From positions 1,736,001 through 1,800,000 of the forward strand of contig OZ253445.1 in NCBI GenBank assembly GCA_965261165.1: a stretch of 64,000 nt of DNA, given 5' to 3'. The notes beneath the pieces are model-generated. The model ran no database searches. It was given only the letters and a program-made list of their open reading frames with translations, and was not told where the DNA came from. This DNA comes from SMWN01 sp965261165. Its GTDB lineage: Bacteria; Pseudomonadota; Gammaproteobacteria; Eutrophobiales; Eutrophobiaceae. The translations under genes and the position numbers were made by a program. This document shows positions 25,894-34,366 of the stretch, piece by piece. Numbering within the stretch: the first letter of the stretch is position 1; each line of letters starts with the position of its first letter.

Positions 25894-26460
25894 ATGTCGG
25901 GTCATCTCATGTTTCGAGCTATTAACCGACAAGCCCATAAGTGGGGTTGTCATAACGCCTGGCAACCTAACAACAAGTTGATTGAGTTAGCGCTTTTATA
26001 CGTTGGCAGCCTAGCGTGTTTGGAGTCGCATATTGCTTGGTCGGGCGGGCATAAGATTCATCACCAGATGTCAGATCGCCCGGACGACCCATTCAGCCCG
26101 GCGGGCAAAACATGCTGGGAGATGTTCAAAGTCGGTATCTACTATCACAACGATCCACCCATCAGCATCACCACTCGCTGGTGGCGCGACAAGCCAGCGC
26201 ATCGCTGGTTTCATCGACATTATTTCAGCGTTTTGGGAGTGACTGGAATAATTATCTTCGCTGCCGCACCAGCCATGGCTGGCTACTTGATCGCATTGCC
26301 CATCTGCTATGTGCTGGCGGGTTATTTCTGGATCACCATCGCCGCGCTGTTGTTTCCCGGCGAGGGGTATCATGCCATCCATCATGCAACCCCTCGCCAT
26401 CCGACCCTAGGTAGAATTGACTTTACTGCACCTCTAATCGCCGCCCTTTCAAAATCCTAA
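25894..26460 (+). pseudogene. Fatty-acid desaturase fragment
   Basis: Contains the histidine boxes HKIHHQMSDRPDDPFSP and GYHAIHHATPRHP plus two hydrophobic hairpins, the pattern of membrane acyl-CoA/acyl-lipid desaturases with a di-iron centre. Only about 175 residues remain of the usual 280-390; the first histidine box region is missing. The C-terminus is fused to the reverse of junction repeat J (last residues APLIAALSKS are read from it). It is visibly more GC-rich than its surroundings. A small second fragment of the same 3' part lies at 33392-33478. Confidence 0.7.
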
Positions 26461-26520
26461 GAATCAAACAGATGTTGATTATATCAACACCGTTGCACAA
26501 CGATGTTTCGCACGCCTCTA
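26424..26520 (-). repeat. Junction repeat J, copy 4 (inverted)
   Basis: Reverse of the J segment: XRE 3' end, GTTGATATAATCAAC, AACGATGTTTCGCACGCCTC. It lies between the desaturase fragment and duplicated flank F. Confidence 0.75.
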
Positions 26521-26710
26521 GTCAGGAATTCATCAACGGCAGATGAATTTGTTTAGAAATTGAGCCATTTATCTCAAGAATTGTCTATCGGTCAGTCGGA
26601 CGGGAGACCCTGATTGTTTTGTTGCTCCGGCTCTTTTAGTTTTGATTACACAGCCGACTAAATCAAATGCCAGTGTAAATAGAGCTGCTTGGCTCCGCTA
26701 ATCGCAAACA
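26521..26710 (-). repeat. Duplicated flank F, copy 2 (inverted)
   Basis: Matches 3408-3596 in reverse with a few differences. Non-coding; it connects junction repeat J to the truncated immunity gene. Confidence 0.75.
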
Positions 26711-27140
26711 TTACTGGCATCGTGAAGCAAAAAACCCTAGCAGCGGCTCGTTGTTCGCGCTCGCACAGCTTATTTTAATGGTACATGTGTCCAAGCGCTG
26801 TACACTCATGTCTGCACATGGTGGCAACAATTCCTCGGCTTTAATCAACAATGCCTCGACCTCAATATCATAGAGTCTTTCGATTATTTCTTGACATATT
26901 TCATGATTATTTGGAGAACAATGGTTCTTGGCATTATTATAAATTGTATCTAATTCACGTGCGGATATAACGAGATCCAAGTGTTCTAAAACAAACTTTT
27001 CAAAATCATCATCTTCCTTTTCCTTTAATAATTTTGAAAGCTCTGAAGTCTTCTCCCAATATTTAATGAATAAATCCCTAAGAGAAATAGAAAAATTGGT
27101 TCCAATCTCGCCATCATCACAGATCTTATATTTCGATCTC
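26711..27140 (-). pseudogene. 5'-truncated copy of the cassette 2/15 immunity gene
   Basis: Matches the C-terminal ~140 residues of the immunity proteins at 2811 and 33763 (through LDLVISARELDTIYNNAKNH to LGFFASRCQ). The signal peptide and first ~55 residues are lost; homology stops near 27128 where the Sel1 immunity gene ends. No toxin tip accompanies it, so it is a stranded immunity relic. Confidence 0.8.
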
Positions 27141-27145
27141 GTTAA

Positions 27146-27712
27146 CTAGTCCCTTATTCTTTCGCTATGAGGATCTTTCATGGCAATAAAAATTAACGAT
27201 GTTGTACACTTTAATAAACTAGCTATTCCACAAAACCTAGCTAAAAAACCTTCACTACCTTTCATCAATAAAAAAGCTAATTGTTTTTGAGCAAAAATGT
27301 GCCCTTGAGCAGCAGCACGCCTATAGTAAGAAAGTGCTTTTGTTTTATCTTTATTCACACCTCTACCAATATCATAAATCCAACCTAATCTAAATAACGC
27401 AGGAGAATATTCTTTCTCCGCTGCTTTAAGATACCATTCCACTGCTTCAGTAAAGTTTTTCTTTTTTGCATAAGACTTCGCTAAATAGAATTGACCGTTT
27501 ACTGAACCAAGCTTTGCTGCATTCTGATAATTAGAAAAGGCTTTTTCTTGATCTTTATTAATACCTAAACCATTTTCATACATCCAACCTAGAAATACTT
27601 GGCTTTCAACTGAGCCACTACTAGCTAAACGATTATATAAATCAAATGCTTCATCGTACTCTTCATTTTCAAAGCGCTCTTGTGCAACAAGAAATTCATC
27701 TTCGTTTGTCAT
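27146..27712 (-). CDS. Cassette 13 immunity candidate, Sel1-repeat protein
   Basis: 188 residues, no signal peptide. Three to four Sel1-like repeats (SQVFLGWMYENGLGINKDQE; AEKEYSPALFRLGWIYDIGR; ALSYYRRAAAQGHIFAQKQL) of the A(x)xxLGxxYxxGxGVxxDxxKAxxYYxxAA type, giving a superhelix that binds proteins. The last ~25 residues look unrelated and the end abuts the truncated immunity relic, so the C-terminus may be altered. It follows the tip stop by seven bases. Cytoplasmic immunity is inferred. Confidence 0.65.
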   Translation of the reverse strand: MTNEDEFLVAQERFENEEYDEAFDLYNRLASSGSVESQVFLGWMYENGLGINKDQEKAFSNYQNAAKLGSVNGQFYLAKSYAKKKNFTEAVEWYLKAAEKEYSPALFRLGWIYDIGRGVNKDKTKALSYYRRAAAQGHIFAQKQLAFLLMKGSEGFLARFCGIASLLKCTTSLIFIAMKDPHSERIRD

Positions 27713-27719
27713 AAAAAAA

Positions 27720-28619
27720 CTATTTAGGATTTATAAAATCTTCTGGATTAATTGGTTTTTTCGGTGGGTTAAGAGGTTCCGAAAATGGTGGATTTTCTTT
27801 TGGTCCTTTTGGAGCCGTAGGTCTGCGAGCACCACCGCTAGATTCATCGCTAACATCTTTAGAATATAACTTACACAATAGGTAAGCTATCAATTTAGCT
27901 TTCTTCCAAAACTTCTTAGGCTTTTTGCATTTATCTTTCTTTGGCGGTTTGTTTTTACACTGATTACTATTATTACCTTGATCGTCACCGCCTCCAGGTA
28001 ATGGGAAACTAATTAACCCTAATGGATCGGTGTAACGAATCGGATTCTGATATACATACCCATAAGTATTCATCCCACCTCTCAACCCTATCGGATCACT
28101 GGTAATATACCTGCCTAACTCAGGATCATAATATCTAAAGTGGTTGTAATGCAGATTAGTCTCCGCATCATAGTATTGTCCAGGAAAGCGAAGGTTGACA
28201 CTGACACTGCCTAATGCTGGGGTATTCCCAAACGCCTCACCTTCCCAGCGCCAGATGACCTTACGTGTTGCATCGGTGGCGAGTCGGTTGGTCAGCAAAT
28301 GGTCGGTGTGGAGGTAGATGATGCCTTCTGAGGGCATCCCTGCCTGTGCAGGCATGCTGGCATCGATCTGTGCCACTGGATGCAGGCCTTGTTGCCAGAT
28401 GTAATCTTTGATCAAGGCACCGGTCTCGGTGGTCTCGGTGATGAGATAACCCTGTTGGTCATAGTGATAGATGGTAATACTGTCTATGCTGATGCCATCA
28501 CCTTGATAGACAGTCTTTCTGGTTCTCTGTCCGCTATCGTTATAGAGATAACTCATCTTGCAGCGGGTGCCTTGGCTTTCGGTAAAGCTACCGTTGCTTA
28601 TGTTGCTATTTAAAACCAA
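27720..28619 (-). CDS. Cassette 13: orphan Rhs tip, basic, unknown
   Basis: TTG start behind leader repeat L, short YD core with the 621-base deletion, ITSDPIGLRGG, DPLGL, then a ~95-residue tip. The tip is extremely lysine/proline rich (CKNKPPKKDKCKKPKKFWKK) with one short hydrophobic helix (AKLIAYLLCKLYSK) and a proline-rich end. It might bind nucleic acid or membranes. No family is recognised and it is short for an enzyme, so truncation is possible. Confidence 0.6.
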   Translation of the reverse strand: MVLNSNISNGSFTESQGTRCKMSYLYNDSGQRTRKTVYQGDGISIDSITIYHYDQQGYLITETTETGALIKDYIWQQGLHPVAQIDASMPAQAGMPSEGIIYLHTDHLLTNRLATDATRKVIWRWEGEAFGNTPALGSVSVNLRFPGQYYDAETNLHYNHFRYYDPELGRYITSDPIGLRGGMNTYGYVYQNPIRYTDPLGLISFPLPGGGDDQGNNSNQCKNKPPKKDKCKKPKKFWKKAKLIAYLLCKLYSKDVSDESSGGARRPTAPKGPKENPPFSEPLNPPKKPINPEDFINPK

Positions 28620-28733
28620 AGAATACTTTCCTAGTTATGTTTCCTGGTCATGTTCTAAACTCCTTTTCAATTAAATAATTCTGTCACCTTTTTCGGTGAC
28701 AATCAATTAGTCGTGGTCTGTCTCTGGTTGTTT
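28620..28733 (-). repeat. Leader repeat L, copy 4 (inverted)
   Basis: Complete copy with intact hairpin and mini-ORF MTRKHN (28651 down to 28631), preceding cassette 13 on the minus strand. The ~190 bases to its right (28734-28920) contain no recognisable gene. Confidence 0.75.
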
Positions 28734-28993
28734 GATGAATGGGATGGATGATTGACGGGGTATTACCTGCCTCCGTGACTGAACATCGTATTGAAAATAT
28801 TTATGTCTTGATGCTAATGCATGGTAACCACCAATCTGCTTGTCTTTGAATAGGTCATTTGCTGGTTCTGGTGAACATAAAGAGAAAATTGCTAATGAAA
28901 CAGAAAAGTAATTGTAATAAGGCGCAGGAATTCATCAACTACAGATGAATTTGTTTAGAAATTGAGCCATTTATCTCAAGAATTGTCTATCGG

Positions 28994-29707
28994 TCAGTCG
29001 GACGGGACACCTATCCCTTTATCATAAAGAGTTGACAGTACTTCTTCATACTTCCAATATTTATTATTTCTATGATCATAGGTATTTTCAATTATTGATC
29101 TCCATTCTTGGGCAACAATCTGATCTTTGTCCACTTCGTATAATCCTTCAGAGAAAATATGAGATAACAATGCAATTGCAGTAAAATTTCCCTTATAGGC
29201 AGCAAGACGATAATTCTCCATGGCCTTAACATAATCTTGTTTTAAGACTTTCCCAGAATAGTAAAGAGTACCAAGAATAAAATAAGCATGATCTACACCG
29301 TCATCATTAGCTGATATGGCCTGTTTCAATAAGTCCACAGAATGATCATATAGAGTTTCATCATGTAGTTCATAGATGTTTATAGTCGCCAAGGAGATTA
29401 AAGAGGAATTATTTCCGTGTTCAATTGCTCGTTTGTACCAATTCACTGCGCGTGTAATATCTTTTTCACGACCGACACCACTTCTATAACAATTACCTAT
29501 ATTAAATTGCGCTGCCGCATAATCCATTTCTGCTGATTGCTCAAAGTAATTACAAGCCTTCACCACGTCTACTATTGTTCCAAGCCCAAAATAATAATTT
29601 GTTCCCTTATTAAATATTTGGATATGTTCAGGTACAGTTGTTTCATTTCTGGACGCTTCACAACCAAAACTAAGTAAGATTAGAATTAATAAAATGAAAT
29701 ATTTCAT
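28994..29707 (-). CDS. Cassette 14 immunity candidate, Sel1-repeat lipoprotein
   Basis: 237 residues. A signal sequence (MKYFILLILILLSFGCEAS) with Cys at a near-lipobox position suggests a periplasmic lipoprotein. Sel1-type repeats follow (AAQFNIGNCYRSGVGREKDI; DHAYFILGTLYYSGKVLKQD; AIALLSHIFSEGLYEVDKDQ). The last residues (GVPSD) are read from duplicated flank F, so the natural C-terminus has been cut by the rearrangement. It follows the cassette 14 tip. Periplasmic location suggests that this tip acts in the envelope. Confidence 0.65.
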   Translation of the reverse strand: MKYFILLILILLSFGCEASRNETTVPEHIQIFNKGTNYYFGLGTIVDVVKACNYFEQSAEMDYAAAQFNIGNCYRSGVGREKDITRAVNWYKRAIEHGNNSSLISLATINIYELHDETLYDHSVDLLKQAISANDDGVDHAYFILGTLYYSGKVLKQDYVKAMENYRLAAYKGNFTAIALLSHIFSEGLYEVDKDQIVAQEWRSIIENTYDHRNNKYWKYEEVLSTLYDKGIGVPSD

Positions 29708-29740
29708 TATGTTATTAAGCGTGAATTGTAATGCTATATG

Positions 29741-32700
29741 TCATGGACATATATGAACAGGTGGATCTTGAGAAAAATCCCACTTACATTTTGATCGAGG
29801 AGAACTCCAATCAGGAAATGGATAAGCTGGGTCATCAGGCGGGTAATCCTCACAACTATCACCATCGCTTCCATCATACCCAGAACCATCTTCCTCACCA
29901 TTCTCCTGACTTTCAGAACCCTCACCTGGGAATGGAACCCAACCAGGTGTTCCTGGACATCCGCCTTCAGCAGTTCCTATGCATTGACAAGTATTTTGAG
30001 CATCACAAATAAGTCTTTTTACCACTTCTTCAGCAAGAGCTTGAGCAATACCAGAAGCGTTGAGCTTGGCAAGGAACGAAGGTGGTACATTTTCACGAAA
30101 GTTATCCATACAATCACTTGTGAAACTGCATTGCATAGTCGGAGGATAGACCGAATTATCTGACGGATTTGGGTACGTCGTATCTAACCCTCTCGGATCA
30201 ATGCTCACTATCGGATTTTGTTCTACATACCCATAAGTATTCATGCCACCTCTCAACCCTATCGGATCACTGGTAATATACCTGCCTAACTCAGGATCAT
30301 AATATCTAAAGTGGTTGTAATGCAGATTAGTCTCCGCATCATAGTATTGTCCAGGAAAGCGAAGGTTGACACTGACACTGCCTGATGCTGGGGTATTCCC
30401 AAACGCCTCACCTTCCCAGCGCCAGATGACCTTACGTGTTGCATCGGTGGCGAGTCGGTTGGTCAGCAAATGGTCGGTGTGGAGGTAGATGATGCCTTCT
30501 GAGGGCATCCCTGCCTGTGCAGGCATGCTGGCATCGATCTGTGCCACTGGATGCAGGCCTTGTTGCCAGATGTAATCTTTGATCAAGGCACCGGTCTCGG
30601 TGGTCTCGGTGATGAGATAACCCTGTTGGTCATAGTGATAGATGGTAATACTGTCTATGCTGATGCCATCACCTTGATAGACAGTCTTTCTGGTTCTCTG
30701 TCCGCTATCGTTATAGAGGTATTCGGCTTTTAAGGTGCCTGCTTCGATGAGTTGGTAGAGTCTGCCGACGTCGTTGTAAACCATGTCTCGGTTTGGCAGG
30801 TCTTCTATGGGGGTGAGTCCTGGCTTGACTGCTGCTACGACACTGAGCCGATTGCTTTTTTCCTGTTGCTCGAAGAATTCGTTTAGGCTCAGATCCTGAC
30901 GTTGTTTTGTGAGTCGATTGTCGTTCTGGTCGTAGGTGAAGTCGAATGGACTGTTGCTATCGATGGTGTCTCTGGTGAGTCGGTCTCGTTTGTCATAGAG
31001 ATAGGCATTATCTTCGATGTTGGTGTCGATGTTGGTGAGGTTGCTGTTTTTGTCATAGCTGTAGCTACGTTGGTCGATGACGGTGTTGCTGGTGTCTTGC
31101 AGTTGTTGGCTTTGTAGTCTGCCTTGTAGGTCGTAGCTGCGGGTAGCACTGAGACCATTGGCATAAGCATAACTCAACACCTGGTTATCACCACGATACT
31201 GGATGTTACTGATGATGTTTTGTGCGCTGCCATTGAAGGTGGTGTCTATGGCCTTGATGCGTCGTAAGCCATCTCGGCTGTAGTCTACTACTCTGCCACT
31301 TGGTAAGGTCATCTGGGTAATATGGTCGCCATCGTCATAGAGATAACCCATCTTGTAGCGGGTGCCTTGGCTTTCGGTAAAGCTACCGTTGCTTATGTTG
31401 CCATAGGCATCGTAATTGTAACTGTAGCTACCGGATTCATCGGTTCTGGCACACAGCAGCCCTAATCCAAATAAACAACTGTCATAGCGGTAAGTGACAT
31501 TCTCATGCTTGCCGACGATGCTGTTGGGATAGGTCTTGGTACTGAGCCGCTCTAGTGCGTCGTAAGTCATGCTGGCGACAATGCCTCGGCCTTCTGTGAT
31601 GCTGATGACATTGTTGGCGAGATCGTAGCTGTAGCTGATTTCTCCGCGGTCAGGACTGCTCTCTTTGCGACGGCGACCAATGAGGTCATTCTCATATTCA
31701 GTGGTGACACCATTCGCTGCAATCACTTTGGTCAGCCGATCCAGAAGATCATATTCATAGTTGCTGATGCCCCCTTCGCGGTGGGTGTTGGATTCGAGTC
31801 TGTTAGAGGCATCATAAATATTGCTACTGGGGTTGGAGTTTGCATCGATGAGTCCTTTCAGGTTGGAGTTTGCATCGAGAATGCGTTGGGTGATGGATGC
31901 TTCGATGCCGACATGCGGTGCTCTGGTTTCGGTCAGTCTGTTTCTACTGTCATAGATACTGTTGACCAGCAAGGCCAAGCCACCATCACTGCTATGGGTC
32001 TCTGTCTTGATGATGTTTTTATGATTGTCGTAGGTGTAGGTAATGCTTTGCTGTAGATTATCGGTGACACTTTTCAGGAAACTACGCTTGTCATAGGTGT
32101 AGTTGAGCGTGATGCCATCTGGGGTCTTGACGGTTTGTAGTAGTCCCGTTGGTAAGTAGGCATAAGTCCAGACGCGGACATTGCCTGGACTGCCGACGGG
32201 CGGGGTTGTGGTTTTGGTGCTCATCAAGCCTTGAGTGTTATAGGTATAGGTGGTCACTAGTCTATTTGGACTTGTCATCGTTTTTACCAGCCCTCGGCTG
32301 TCATAGGTCATGCTGGTGGTATGACCAAGATGATTGACGATGGTTAACGGATTACCATCGGTTGGATCACGCTTGATGCTGGTGGTGTGGTTTCTGGGAT
32401 TCTTCACTGATGTCACTAGACTGAATAGATCGTAAGTGTATGTCGTTGTTGCTGTATTAAATACTTCCTTTTGGGTTAACACATTGCCTAAACCATCGAA
32501 CGTCTTGGTGATTTGTGAACCATTTGGCCGAATAGTCAGGACAGGATTGCTTTCTCTATCACGAAAATAGCGCGTCACACGCCCTATGGCATCAATGGAT
32601 TCTAAGGCCCTGCTATGTTTATCTAGTTTTTGATGCGTAGCATTACCGCGACCATCAACAAAGTTGGTTTGCACATCGGACACGGTCAAGAAGGCAGCAG

Positions 32701-33391
32701 GATTTGCCTGGGTGCCCTCGCCACTAGATAAGTCGATTAAACCTGCTGAACCTCTATTTGCTGTATTACGCAGCGTGAGATCGGGCAGCGTTGCATTGAT
32801 TGAACGCCCAAAATGATCATAGCTATATTGAAACAAATGATTACGTTCATCCTGACGGGAGGTCATTAGATGGTTTTCATCATAGCCGTGGGTAATGAAG
32901 GTGCCATCTGGATAGGTTATCTTTGTAAGATTACCACTTACATCATGTTCGAGCCTTGTCACCCGTTGGGCCGGATCAGTCACTGTTGCTAATAGAGCGT
33001 GATTGTCATAAATAAAAGTTGTCATTAACCCAACTGGATCGGTAATTGTCGTTAGTTTGCCGTCTAGGTCATATTGGTATGTTGTGGTATTGCCATTACG
33101 ATCAACGTGAGAGGCTTGTCTGCCGGCGGCATTAAAATTTGTTTTAATGCCATGCTTTGTTGTGTGTAGATAAGTGCCATCTTTATTTTGCACCAGTGTA
33201 GAGTATTTACTCCCTGGGGCAACCAAGCTGCCATCAATTAAACTCTTCCTGAAATTGATTGGTCGTCCCGATGCTGGGACAAAAAGGATACTTTTATCTG
33301 CATTAAAAAGCAACTCAGCCAGACCATCAAGACGCCATCCAGAACCGAAATGACTCTCTACATCATTGGTCACCATGACCCGCCCAGGCAT
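29741..33391 (-). CDS. Cassette 14: long orphan Rhs, unknown tip
   Basis: 1216 residues, starting MPGRVMVTNDVESHFGSGW, equivalent to about residue 1430 of the complete Rhs; upstream is a desaturase fragment, so the N-terminal half is lost. Full YD-repeat shell, then DPRGL and a ~145-residue tip. The tip has CSFTSDCMDNF, a helix (FLAKLNASGIAQALAEEVVK), CDAQNTCQC and a very acidic glycine/serine-rich stretch before PDWSSPRSKCKWDF. Many cysteines and a lipoprotein partner suggest periplasmic action. No family recognised. Confidence 0.65.
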   Translation of the reverse strand: MPGRVMVTNDVESHFGSGWRLDGLAELLFNADKSILFVPASGRPINFRKSLIDGSLVAPGSKYSTLVQNKDGTYLHTTKHGIKTNFNAAGRQASHVDRNGNTTTYQYDLDGKLTTITDPVGLMTTFIYDNHALLATVTDPAQRVTRLEHDVSGNLTKITYPDGTFITHGYDENHLMTSRQDERNHLFQYSYDHFGRSINATLPDLTLRNTANRGSAGLIDLSSGEGTQANPAAFLTVSDVQTNFVDGRGNATHQKLDKHSRALESIDAIGRVTRYFRDRESNPVLTIRPNGSQITKTFDGLGNVLTQKEVFNTATTTYTYDLFSLVTSVKNPRNHTTSIKRDPTDGNPLTIVNHLGHTTSMTYDSRGLVKTMTSPNRLVTTYTYNTQGLMSTKTTTPPVGSPGNVRVWTYAYLPTGLLQTVKTPDGITLNYTYDKRSFLKSVTDNLQQSITYTYDNHKNIIKTETHSSDGGLALLVNSIYDSRNRLTETRAPHVGIEASITQRILDANSNLKGLIDANSNPSSNIYDASNRLESNTHREGGISNYEYDLLDRLTKVIAANGVTTEYENDLIGRRRKESSPDRGEISYSYDLANNVISITEGRGIVASMTYDALERLSTKTYPNSIVGKHENVTYRYDSCLFGLGLLCARTDESGSYSYNYDAYGNISNGSFTESQGTRYKMGYLYDDGDHITQMTLPSGRVVDYSRDGLRRIKAIDTTFNGSAQNIISNIQYRGDNQVLSYAYANGLSATRSYDLQGRLQSQQLQDTSNTVIDQRSYSYDKNSNLTNIDTNIEDNAYLYDKRDRLTRDTIDSNSPFDFTYDQNDNRLTKQRQDLSLNEFFEQQEKSNRLSVVAAVKPGLTPIEDLPNRDMVYNDVGRLYQLIEAGTLKAEYLYNDSGQRTRKTVYQGDGISIDSITIYHYDQQGYLITETTETGALIKDYIWQQGLHPVAQIDASMPAQAGMPSEGIIYLHTDHLLTNRLATDATRKVIWRWEGEAFGNTPASGSVSVNLRFPGQYYDAETNLHYNHFRYYDPELGRYITSDPIGLRGGMNTYGYVEQNPIVSIDPRGLDTTYPNPSDNSVYPPTMQCSFTSDCMDNFRENVPPSFLAKLNASGIAQALAEEVVKRLICDAQNTCQCIGTAEGGCPGTPGWVPFPGEGSESQENGEEDGSGYDGSDGDSCEDYPPDDPAYPFPDWSSPRSKCKWDFSQDPPVHICP

Positions 33392-33478
33392 CGCCGCGCT
33401 GTTGTTTCCCGGCGAGGGGTATCATGCCGCCCATCATGCAAACCCACGCCATCCGACCCCAGGTAGAATTGACTTTAC
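33392..33478 (+). pseudogene. Second desaturase 3' fragment
   Basis: About 85 bases (gccgcgctgttgtttcccgg...) matching 26340-26425 with several differences, including the second histidine box region. It is sandwiched between the 5' end of cassette 14 and junction repeat J, so the same desaturase/J junction was duplicated. Confidence 0.75.
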
Positions 33479-33575
33479 TGCGCCCCTAATCGCCGCCCTT
33501 TCAAAATCCTAAGAATCAAACAGATGTTGATTATATCAACACCGCTACACAACCATGTTTCGCACGCCTCTAGTC
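33479..33575 (-). repeat. Junction repeat J, copy 5 (inverted)
   Basis: Reverse of J with GTTGATATAATCAAC and CATGTTTCGCACGCCTCTAG; closest to copy 2 at 3597, as expected if the two cassette 2/15 blocks are inverted duplicates. Confidence 0.75.
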
Positions 33576-33762
33576 AGGAATTCATCAACGGCAGATGAAT
33601 TTGTTTAGAAATTGAGCCATTTATCTCAAGAATTATCTATCGGTCAGTCGGACGGGAGGCCCTGATTGTTTTGTTGCTCCGGCTCTTTTAGTTTTGATTA
33701 CACAGCCGACTAAATCAAATGCCAGTGTAAATAGAGCTGCTTGGCTCCGCTAATCGCAAACA
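33576..33762 (-). repeat. Duplicated flank F, copy 3 (inverted)
   Basis: Reverse of 3408-3596, almost identical, directly behind the intact cassette 15 immunity gene. Confidence 0.75.
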
Positions 33763-34359
33763 TTACTGGCATCGTGAAGCAAAAAACCCTAGCAGTGGCT
33801 CGTTGTTCGCGCTCGCACAGCTTATTTTAATGGTACATGTGTCCAAGCGCTGTACACTCATGTCTGCACATGGTGGCAACAATTCCTCGGCTTTAATCAA
33901 CAATGCCTCGACCTCAATATCATAGAGTCTTTCGATTATTTCTTGACATATTTCATGATTATTTGGAGAACAATGGTTCTTGGCATTATTATAAATTGTA
34001 TCTAATTCACGTGCGGATATAACGAGATCCAAGTGTTCTAAAACAAACTTTTCAAAATCATCATCTTCCTTTTCCTTTAATAATTTTGAAAGCTCTGAAG
34101 TCTTCTCCCAATATTTAATGAATAAATCCCTAAGAGAAATAGAAAAATTGGTTCCAATCTCGCCATCATCACAGACTTTATATTTCTGATAAGATTCATA
34201 ATATACTCCCCAACTGTCTATAGCATCCGAGTTTTTAGAAGCTTCTTTTCCTAACTCGGTTGGGCATTGTTCGGTGGCAGCATATGAAACTATATGATGG
34301 CTAAAAAACAAAATAATAATTATCAGAAATATATCTGCAATATCTTTTAGAAAATTCAT
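33763..34359 (-). CDS. Cassette 15 immunity protein, predicted periplasmic
   Basis: 198 residues, the same protein as encoded at 2811-3407 (signal peptide FLIIIILFFSHHIVSYA, cysteine-rich helical mature part). Seven bases separate it from the toxin stop. Having two complete copies plus one truncated copy gives redundancy against the L,D-transpeptidase-like tip. Confidence 0.75.
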   Translation of the reverse strand: MNFLKDIADIFLIIIILFFSHHIVSYAATEQCPTELGKEASKNSDAIDSWGVYYESYQKYKVCDDGEIGTNFSISLRDLFIKYWEKTSELSKLLKEKEDDDFEKFVLEHLDLVISARELDTIYNNAKNHCSPNNHEICQEIIERLYDIEVEALLIKAEELLPPCADMSVQRLDTCTIKISCASANNEPLLGFFASRCQ

Positions 34360-34366
34360 TTATCAC

